Shown here: positions 56,330 through 64,000 of the stretch, piece by piece
Numbering within the stretch: the stretch's first letter is position 1
Layout: the number at the start of each line of letters is the position of its first letter
Source of the DNA: Ailurus styani
Lineage: Eukaryota > Chordata > Mammalia > Carnivora > Ailuridae
Length of the DNA stretch: 64,000 nucleotides
NCBI GenBank assembly: GCA_002007465.1
Contig: LNAC01000037.1
Location: 1,172,335 to 1,236,334, forward strand
Direction of reading: 5' to 3'
Made by a program: the position numbers and the translations under genes
The notes under the pieces: generated by a model
What the model saw: only the letters and a program-made list of their open reading frames with translations
Databases searched by the model: none
Told to the model about the DNA's origin: nothing

Positions 56330-56900
56330 AACATTGTTTTCATCAATGTACCAGACAAGATGCAACCACGAAAGCAGAATCTACACCAATTATCTTAAGA
56401 GAATTTAACATAGGGATTTGGTTAAAGAGGTATTTGATTAATGAAGGACATGAAAGGAACCTTTGGGTAGCAAAGAGAGCAACTGCAGCAAACAGCTACC
56501 ACTCCTCCAGTTGGTGGCCAGAGGGAAGAGAGGCTGTTAGGGGTTTGGAGCTTTCCAGAGGAGCGCGTGGAGCTGAGGCTCCGCCCCCGAGGTGGGTGTG
56601 CTCTCTAGCTGGAGCTGAGAGCCAGATCCTGAGAACAGGATCCCCGGGGAGCTAGGACTCTAATCTCTGCAGGAGGCAAGAGTTGGTGAAGGCAGAGAGA
56701 CTGGTTCTGCCAGAATGGGAACAAACTGAAAATCAGGAGCATCTGCTACCCGAACAAACTACAGCAGCTGGGTGGATGGCAAATTCTGATAGGTGAGCAA
56801 GCTAAAGTCCAGTCGCCGCCCTCCCAACCTTCCGTATTCTTCTAGTGCCCCCTATCGGCAGAGTCTAATAGGGAGACAGGTGCCAAAGGACAAACAGGTT
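56330..56900 (+). mobile_element. Old interspersed repeat (LTR-like), family uncertain
   Basis: 'agaatttaacatagggattt', 'gccgccctcccaaccttccg' and 'agtgccccctatcggcagag' recall a common mammalian LTR-type repeat. It covers the end of a 158-codon ORF at 56179-56655, which I take as chance. Confidence 0.45.
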
Positions 56901-56989
56901 TGCCTAGTCCTAGCGCACCGTCACAAAGAATGTAGAAGCATGTGTTTGGAGCTGAGTGACAACAGCTTAATAACTAGCACATTCATATA

Positions 56990-57380
56990 ACTACACACCA
57001 TACAGCAGTGAAAATGCATGAAATTAGGGTGATGCTTATTTACATAGATTAACCTCACAATTTCTTATATAGAAATAAGAAATGTAATGTATTTCCATGC
57101 AATAAATATTGCATATATACAAAGTTCAAAAAGATGCAAAATAGTACTAAGTAAGAATATGAACATATGTAATAAGCTACCAGGAAATCACGGGAATGAT
57201 CTAGAAAAATCTTAGGATAGTGATTTCATCCAGAGAATGGACCAGGGAAAGGAGGAGAATGTGATTGGAAGGGAATACAAGTAGGAGTTTATGCTTCATT
57301 GCATAAACTGGGCAGTGAGTACACACGTGATTGTTATGCAATCCTTTATAATTTGTGTGTCTGAAACATTTTCATAAATT
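56990..57380 (+). mobile_element. Old LINE 3'-end-like sequence
   Basis: 'tacaaagttcaaaaagatgc' and 'gatagtgatttcatccagag' resemble old L1 3' ends. Weak. Confidence 0.4.
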
Positions 57381-57993
57381 TTTTTGGAAGAGAGAGAGAG
57401 AATGTATGGTCTGGCTATAGTCAATAGCAGGCGCTCTACGGGAAGTGTATGAATCTGGTGATTGGAAGTAAATTTCCAAGGAAAACATGGACAAATGCAG
57501 TTCCTCTCTTTCTGTCTCTTTCTGTCCTATCCCCCACCCCTTCATTTCTGTGTGTGTGTCTTGATCCCTACTCCTTCCCCCCAATTAGGAGCCAAATACC
57601 TTCCCATAAATCCGAAAGACTATGAGGTTCTTGAAAGCTGAAGAAGTTTTTTTGTTTCTAGGTGTCAGGGATTCAAAGAATAGTACACCTTATTCTGCAC
57701 AATAAGTACCTGTTAACCAGATGAGGGATGCCACCTCCCTCTTTACCATGTTCCGACTAAAGTAATTTTAGAGACTCTTACCCAACTTTCAAAGTTGCTG
57801 TTGAAAATGAATGTTTTATTCAATTCTCCTTGATTCCTTGTAGATAAAGTTGAAAAGCTAACTTAGTCTAACATAATAATCAGGGTTAACAGTTTAATAA
57901 AATGGTCTGCAAAATAGGAAATGTCAAAGCTTGGGAATGAGACTATTAAAATTTCTCTCTACATTTATTTTCTATATAAAAAATTTAAAAGGA

Positions 57994-58182
57994 GGGGCTC
58001 CTGGGTGACTCAGTGGGTTAAAGCCTCTGCCTTCGGCTCAGGTCATGATCTCAGGGTCCTGGGATCGAGCCCCGCATTGGGTTCCCTGCTTAGCGAGGAG
58101 TCTGCTTCCTCCTCTCTCTCTGCCTGCCTCTCTGCCTACTTGTGATCCCTCTCTCTCTGTCAAATAAATAAATAAAATCTTA
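57994..58182 (+). mobile_element. Can-SINE
   Basis: AAATTTAAAAGGA on both sides. Confidence 0.93.
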
Positions 58183-58334
58183 AAAAAAATTTAAAAGGAA
58201 ATTTTCTTTAATTGCTCAGTTAAAAAAAAATCTCTAGTAATGTCATATTATATAGGGAATGAAGATCAAACTCCTAAACACAGCACTGCCCACTCTCATA
58301 ACAACCTCCATTCTATGTACCCCCTCCCTCTTAC

Positions 58335-58521
58335 CTATGGTAATGTGCCACCGGTCTCCCCCTGTATCTTATACCACAGTAGTATCGTATGGATAATAGC
58401 CATCAGGAGGATATGCAGAGTCCTAGGAACTACATGGATTTTTGTCCACAATATTAGCCAAGACATGGAGTTCTTCTTGGCCAGGTAACTGAGTCTTGCT
58501 TGTACTGGTGTGTAACCAAAT
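58335..58521 (-). pseudogene. VNN2: VNN2-like exon 3, frameshifted with stops
   Basis: Acceptor catttag| then FGYTPVQARLSYLAKKNS, a small deletion that shifts frame, LANIVDKNPCSS, TAG, PPDGYYPYDTTVV, TAA. The donor |gtaaga is intact. The exon is 187 nt against 193 in VNN1. A SINE lies immediately upstream of the acceptor (58536-58787). Confidence 0.82.
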
Positions 58522-58535
58522 CTAAATGAAAATTT

Positions 58536-58787
58536 CCTTTTCTTTTCTTTTTTTAAAGATTTTATTTATTTATTTGAGAGAGAGAGAGAGAAAGAGAGAG
58601 AGAGCGAGCACGTGCTCTCACAAGAGCAGGAGCAGGAGGGAGGAGGAGGGGCAGAGGGAGAGGGAGAAGAGGACTCCCTGCTGAGCAGGGAGCCAGATGC
58701 AGGACTCAATCCCAGGACTCGATCCCGGGACTCTGGGATCATGACCTGAGCCAAAGGCAGGCACTTAACCAACGGAGCCACTCAGGC
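58536..58787 (-). mobile_element. Can-SINE beside VNN2-like exon 3 acceptor
   Basis: Inverse copy flanked by AAATGAAA(A)TTT. Its left duplication lies next to the acceptor tract of exon 3. Confidence 0.92.
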
Positions 58788-58799
58788 AAATGAAATTTT

Positions 58800-59140
58800 A
58801 AGTAAGGCATTTCAGTAAGTTAGACAGAGACAGAGAAATATTGTATGATATCACTTATAGGTGGAATCTAGAAAATCATTGAACTCATAAAAGAAAGGAA
58901 TAGAATAGTGATTACCAGGGGCTCAGGGGAAGGAGGAATTGGGGATACTGTTTAAAGGTACAAACTTGCAACTAACAAATAAATATGTCCTGGAGATCTG
59001 ATGCATAGCATAGTGATTATAGTTAACAATACTGTATTATGAACTTCAAAGTTGCTAAGAGACTAGATCTTAATTGTTCTCACCCCAAAAAAGAAATAAT
59101 AATTATGTTTTATTATGTATAATAATTATGGGTAATTATG
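58800..59140 (+). mobile_element. Old LINE-1 3' UTR
   Basis: 'atcacttataggtggaatct', 'agtgattaccaggggctcag' and 'gttaacaatactgtattatg' are L1 3' UTR landmarks. Confidence 0.7.
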
Positions 59141-59149
59141 TGTTAGTTA

Positions 59150-59205
59150 GGGACGCCTGGGTGGCTCAATGGGTTAAACCTCTGCCTTTGGCTCAGGTCA
59201 TGATC
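59150..59205 (+). mobile_element. Can-SINE head fragment
   Basis: Only the first 56 bases ('gacgcctgggtggctcaatg' to 'tcaggtcatgatca'). Confidence 0.85.
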
Positions 59206-59319
59206 AATAGCAAGAATCTAAGTGTAAGTCAATTTACAAGTCAATATAAAAACAATTCATGCAAGAGAACATAATAAAAAGCCACAAATTAAACGTGATG
59301 GATTTTTTTTTTTTTCCAC

Positions 59320-60375
59320 ATCATAGCCATTGCCCTGGCAATTCCTTATTCACGCCCCTGCATCATCGGTTGTCTCCCCTCCACTGGATCATTTCATCGA
59401 TATGCAAATGTGCTCTAGTACTTCCCATTTAAAAAAAATAAATTGAAAACCTCTCTTGAGCCACATCCCCTCTAAATATTTTCTCAGCTCCCTCTTCTAG
59501 CAAAACTCCTGGAAGGGGTTGCCCATCTTGCTGTCTCCAGCTTGTCCTCTTTCATTCTCTCTTGAAGCACTCAAATCAGCTTCCCACCTGACAGCTCTTC
59601 TTAATGCCAGCGACCATCTCCACATCTTACCTGATGTTATCCTACTTATCTGCAGCACATGATACAGTTAATTACACTCTTTTCCTGGAAACACTTCACC
59701 TCGCTTATTGGACCCCGCTCTCTCTTCCCCTTTTCACTGGCTGCTCGTCTAATGCTCCCTTGCTGCTTTCTCCTCACCTCTCCTGAAACTAAGTATTGGA
59801 ATTTCCTAGATCTCAAGCCTTAGATCTCTTCTCTTCTGTAATTTACTCCATAGGTCAACCATCATGGTCCTAAAATCTATGTGCTCAGACTCTTGGTTTT
59901 CCATCTCCAGTCCTGATTTTGTCCTTTCATACCAGACTTGCATATGCAATTGTCAGGTTGACATCTTTCCACTTGGATGTCGAAAGGGAAGCTCTCACTT
60001 AAGATGTGCAATGTTGGTTTCCTAATTTGCATCCCAGGCTCACTGTTCCTTCAGTGCTCTCCCTATCTGTAAATTGCAATTCTATGTCTCTGGTTGCTCA
60101 AGTCAAAAAACAGGGAGTCACTCCTGATACTTGTCTCTCTCTCATCCTCCCACACTCTGGCAATAAATCCTGTCACCTTGACATCTTAAACATATCTATT
60201 AGGATCACCATACAACATTCTATATAATAAGTAAGTTTATTTACCTCTATCTTCTCTCAACTGAATATTCATAAGCCATGGTGTGGGGGTGTAAATTTCA
60301 TTTTATTAAGCACTACATCTCCTATTTCTGGAATAGTACTTGGCACATCATAGGTGCTCAATAAATAATGGCTGA
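59320..60375 (+). mobile_element. L2 LINE 3' region
   Basis: CT-rich L2 3' ORF remnants ending 'gtacttggcacatcataggt' and 'gctcaataaataatggctga'. Confidence 0.6.
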
Positions 60376-60503
60376 ATAAATGGAAAAGTAAGTGAATTAA
60401 ATGTGAACTATCAGGTGGTGATGCAAGCCCCATTTTCTGTCAAAATTCATTCTTTCTACTGTGGGCTGTAACAGAGTTCTTTACTAACCATTCTTAAAAA
60501 CTG

Positions 60504-60682
60504 GGGCACTTGGGTGGCTCAATCATTAAGCGTCTGCCTTTGGCTCAGGTCATGATCTCAGGGTCCTGGGATGGAGCCCCATATAGGGCTCCCTGCTCAG
60601 CGGGGAGCCTGCTTCTCCCTCTCCCACTACCCATGCTTGTATTCCTTCTCTCTGTTAAATAAATGAAATTAAGAAAAAAAAA
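60504..60682 (+). mobile_element. Can-SINE
   Basis: 'ggggcacttgggtggctcaa' head, A-rich tail. Confidence 0.9.
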
Positions 60683-61700
60683 ACCTCTCCCCCAAACTTC
60701 ACTAGTTTCCATAGCTACTGTGGTCTTTGACTAGTCCGTAAATTTACAACCTATGTTGTTTTTAACCGGAAATCCAGAACTCAATCCTACCATAAGTTAA
60801 AAAATAAATGAGTTGTCCCAATTCTCAAAACTTGTACAAAGAAAGACCATCCAGCCATTGACCTCCTTTATGGCACAAAAGAAAATTTACAAACGCCATA
60901 GATAGCATCAACTCAGGACAAGAAGGACAGGAAAATTAGCTGTCTACTAACACGTCACCCAATATTCTCCTCTTTGTGTCTCTCTAGAGCTAAGAAAAGC
61001 TGTATGTAAATCTCAGAATAACCAGGTATGCTTTAAAAAGTATGATATTCATAATCTTCCATCAAAACAAAAAATGGCAAAAGCATGAAAGTATGACAGA
61101 GTAAGAGAGGGTTTGACAGGGAAGAGAGTGTATGCCAATATGCACTTACATGTATTAAATATTTCATATTAGTAAGCTTCTAGGTTATTTTTCCTCAAGA
61201 AAATTAGCTTATGAGTAAAGGAAAACACAAACTTTCAAAGCATAAGGTCTTATGATTCACAAGAATGAACATAGTGAGGTCTTTCTTTCTAGGAAGTAGA
61301 TTCTAGAACAGAAAGACTCCATGAGATTGAAGTATGGTACTTTCAGTGGAGACCTTGGAATAGTTCCCAAACACAACCCACTGTCCACTTCAGAAGTTAA
61401 TTTATTACTTGACTTCATGAGATTGTCTTCCCCTTAGCTTCTAATCCTACCCATAAATATCTTGTTCACATATTTTCTCCAAATTTAATAAAGCTATTAA
61501 ATCATAAATGATTGTTTAATGGTATCTAAACACAAATTTTTAAATCAAATGCCAAGACAAATATAACAATATCGTATGCCACATATGTAATAATTCAGGA
61601 TTCATCATTTTGCTGTGGTGAACATGCACATTTTAGAGAATTACAGCATTTTTGCACAAACAATGAGGATTTTCAATTAAAATATTTTCAGTTAAAATAC
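60683..61700. other. VNN2-like intron 2 stretch, nothing recognised
   Basis: A/T-rich sequence between the SINE and exon 2. Confidence 0.5.
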
Positions 61701-61829
61701 ATGTGGCATTCTTTACATGGAATCCAATTCACCTGGGTCCTGGGATATCCTCCAGATAAGGAAAATAGTTTCCCTGGTAAATTTCCATCCATAAAGTATG
61801 TCTTCTGGAGTCACAATAATTTGAGCATT
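61701..61829 (-). pseudogene. VNN2: VNN2-like exon 2, frameshifted
   Basis: Acceptor ttgaacag| then NAQIIVTPEDILYGWKFTRET. A base is lost in the FPYLED segment and further slips follow around the NWIPC-equivalent. The catalytic Glu codon survives. The exon is 129 nt against 131 in VNN1, ending near a |gtattt donor. Confidence 0.82.
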
Positions 61830-61953
61830 CTGTTCAAAACAAATGAAATCAAAATGATTTCTTCATTTGTAACATAGACAATTCAATACTCCAATCTTCT
61901 ACTAGCTCTCTTTCCATCCCATAAATTATGATTAGCAGAAATAAAAAGCATAT

Positions 61954-62320
61954 CTGCCCAGCTGCCTGTTTAATCACTCCTTCTAGAAATCTATATTCTT
62001 ATTCATAAGGAGCAGGATGTTGTCCTGAAAAACAAGTGTTTCTGTGTTGTTGTTGTTTTAGATTTTATCTGGGGGGTGGGAGGGGCAGAGGGAGAGAGAG
62101 AATCTCAAACAGACTCCCCACTGAGCACAGAGCCCAACACAGGGCTCACTCTCAGGACCTGAGCTGAAATCAGGAGTCGAACACTTAACTGGCTGAGCCA
62201 CCAGGTGCCCCACAAATGTTTCTGCTTTATTTGGTTCATATCCTGCAGCTACAAAAGTATCAAGAGCACTGTCCTGTCCCAGTGCGTTAATAAAAACACC
62301 TTTTTCCACTAAAACAAGCA
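61954..62320 (-). pseudogene. VNN2: VNN2-like exon 1, split by a SINE
   Basis: The 5' part encodes a degenerate signal region, then LDTFVAAGYE joined directly to PNKAET; the HAVIL residues normally between are missing. A SINE (62045-62211) follows, flanked by the direct repeat CAGAAACA(T/C)TTGT. The 3' part encodes LLLMNKNIDF, then TAG, and ends IKQAAGQ. The donor position reads CAG|atatgc, so the splice site is dead. Confidence 0.8.
62045..62211 (-). mobile_element. Can-SINE inside VNN2-like exon 1
   Basis: On the plus strand from 'ttgttgttgttttagatttt' to 'ctgagccaccaggtgcccc'. Target duplications ACAA(G/A)TGTTTCTG lie at 62032-62044 and 62212-62224. Confidence 0.93.
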
Positions 62321-62934
62321 AACAAACAACAACAATAAAACACTTAGAACTTCCAGAGTTTAGATTTTCATGTTCATAAAAGTGATTGATTCAGTAAGGC
62401 TTAACTTCTTTACTTTACCTCAGTTATAATGTTACCTTGTCACAGGAAGCATTGATGAATCGTAATTTACCATGAATAGTGCCTCCTTTCTAATTTACCA
62501 TTTTGTGACTAATGGATTTAGTTACAAGGGTGAAAAGTTACAACTGATTCAGAATTATTTGGTCAAAAAGTCACTATAAAAAACTGTCAGAGCTCAAATA
62601 TTTGTTTCTAATTGTGCACCTGATTGTCTCTTAGAACAGTGTTCAACTGGGCTAGGTTTTATCTCGGTAATAAGGAAGAAGAATAAACATGGTTTCTGCT
62701 TTGCACTCCCCTTCTTTGAACCTCTGCTAGTCACCTAAGAATTGAGGTAATCACACCTGCTCTATCACCTTCACAAGGTTATTCTGAGAAGCAAAGACCC
62801 ATCCAAGTCCTCTGTAAGATTATGATGGGATCACAATAATTCACAAAAAGGAGTGACAATTGAGTTTTGTAATGATCCTGAGTGCTTAGATTATTGGTTA
62901 AGTTTGTAAAACTACTGTTGTTCAGTTAGACACT

Positions 62935-63245
62935 CACCTCTGGGAGGTGATTAAGTCATGACGGTGAGGTCCTCACCAATGGGATGCCTACTCTTATGAA
63001 AGACCCCAGAGATATCTTCTGCCCCTTCTACCCTGTGAGCACCCACTGAGAACTTGGCAGTTTGCACTGGGAGCAGAGGCACTTGGCAGAGGACTGGGAG
63101 CTGGTCCTCACCAGATACGGAACCTGCAGGGTCCTGGTTCTTGGGCTTCCCCCACCACCAGAACTGTGAGAAATGAATTTCTGTTGCTTATAAGCCACCC
63201 AGTCCATGGCATCCTGTTACAGAAACCTGAAGCGACCAACACAGC
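62935..63245 (+). mobile_element. MaLR LTR (MLT1/MST-type)
   Basis: 'tctgggaggtgattaagtca', 'ccagaactgtgagaaatgaa' and 'cttataagccacccagtcca' are classic MaLR LTR landmarks. Confidence 0.8.
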
Positions 63246-63441
63246 TAGACTCAAAGCCAGGGTGACTGTCCCCACAGAAACAAATCCAAGAGAAATGAAT
63301 CAAAATCACTTGTTTCATTTACGAGGCTGTTGAAGAAACATGCATTTGAAAGGATATGATACAAAAATGAAACTGAAATGTCAGAAACTTCTGAAGAAAA
63401 AGACAGATAAAAATAGAAAAGTGTCAATAAATGGTACATTT

Positions 63442-63661
63442 GGGTGCCTGGGTGGCTCAGTGGGTTAAAGCCACTGCCTTCGGCTCAGGTCATGATCCCA
63501 GGGTCCTGGGATCGAGGCCCACATCAGGCTCTCTGCTCAGCAGGGAGCCTGCTTCCTCCTCTCTCCTCTCTCTCTGCCTGCCTCTCTGCCTACTTGTAAT
63601 CTCTCTCTCTGTGTCAAATGAATAAAAAAAAAATCTTTAAAAAAAATAAAATAAAAATAAA
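63442..63661 (+). mobile_element. Can-SINE
   Basis: AATAAATGGTACATTT on both sides. Confidence 0.95.
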
Positions 63662-63792
63662 AATAAATGGTACATTTATCATTGTGCTGAGCAATATGAA
63701 GGCACCACAAGAATTTACCATCATTCACCTTGTTCATTTTCAGTGAGCAAGGACATGGAAAAGCATGTCTGAGGCCTAAGATAACTACTTAC

Positions 63793-64000
63793 GGGTTCTG
63801 TCTGAATGAAGCCCTCCATCCCCTCAGGATCCCATCTGCTTATTTTTTCCCCCAAAGCCTGAGGCTCTCCAATCATGCCGGACTTCCAGTTTTCTTTTAC
63901 TTTCTGGGTGAGCAGCCCCTGGCCAGAAGGCTCTGCTCCTTTAGTCAGGCACCAGGAAAAGGAGTCTTTGTTTTATCCTCGCCTGACAACTCTGATTTCT
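63793..64000 (-). other. Exon-like segment at window edge, gene unknown
   Basis: On the minus strand a segment entering from beyond the edge ends in CAGAACCC|gtaagt, a near-consensus donor. An ATG at 63876 opens 28 codons in phase with the donor (MIGEPQALGEKISRWDPEGM onward). I do not recognise the peptide. It could be an upstream exon of the VNN2-like gene, an exon of another gene, or chance. Confidence 0.3.

Larger units (their letters stand above)
58335..62320 (-). pseudogene. VNN2: VNN2-like vanin relic, exons 1-3 only
   Basis: Three decayed vanin exons lie in order on the minus strand: exon 1 (about 61954-62320), exon 2 (61701-61829) and exon 3 (58335-58521). VNN2 affinity comes from ILYGWKFTRET, TPVQARLSYLAK and the IKQAA ending of exon 1, as I remember human VNN2. 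Lesions: no ATG, a 15-nt-sized loss in the YEHAVIL segment, a SINE in exon 1, TAG/TGA codons, a GT-to-AT donor, and frameshifts in exons 2 and 3. No exon 4-7 sequence was found between 52.5 and 58.3 kb. It may be VNN2 itself or an extra duplicate; a functional VNN2 could lie beyond the right edge. Confidence 0.8.

Noticed and set aside
56179..56655. 158-codon plus-strand ORF
   Set aside because: It overlaps an old LTR-like repeat, and low-complexity residues dominate its end. No domain seen.

Overview
The window looks like nuclear DNA from a caniform carnivore, most likely a mustelid. About forty copies of the carnivore tRNA-Lys-derived SINE (Can-SINE) occur on both strands. Many begin with the variant 'CTCAGTGGGTTAAAGCC', which I associate with ferret/mink/otter-type genomes; the species is an inference. 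There are no bacterial-style genes, operons or CRISPR arrays. Most of the DNA is introns, interspersed repeats and unrecognised intergenic sequence.

The gene content is the vanin (pantetheinase) cluster, with all members on the minus strand. Bases 987-20881 hold VNN1: seven exons with canonical splice sites and matching phases, a 513-residue reading frame, and the nitrilase Glu-Lys-Cys triad. Bases 43729-52483 hold a broken VNN3. Exons 1, 2, 3, 6 and 7 are recognisable, but a Can-SINE sits inside coding exon 1, exon 3 carries stops, indels and a lost acceptor, exons 6 and 7 are frameshifted, and exons 4-5 were not found. Bases 58335-62320 hold a more decayed VNN2-like relic: exons 1-3 only, a second SINE inside exon 1 with a 13-bp target duplication, a dead splice donor, frameshifts and stops. 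VNN1 is therefore the only vanin here that could make pantetheinase, the GPI-anchored enzyme that splits pantetheine into pantothenate and cysteamine.

The 23 kb between VNN1 and VNN3 is a retroelement graveyard. A class I (gammaretrovirus-like) provirus on the plus strand has LTRs at 28658-30358 and 40589-40994, a leader after the 5' LTR, integrase and env remnants before the 3' LTR, and two halves of an older LTR on either side. Inside it lie a second, smaller provirus (31168-33180, with 4-bp TACC duplications), a twin-primed LINE-1 (35465-37324, with 15-bp duplications) that contains the only assembly gap, and many SINEs.

VNN1 intron 2 holds an ancient LINE-1 interrupted by a second L1 whose 5' end is a U6 snRNA copy (15060-16380). 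The right side of the window (52.5-64 kb) holds L2, MIR and MaLR relics, and ends in an exon-like segment that runs off the edge. All calls come from reading the sequence; repeat family names are from memory and edges marked approximate are so.
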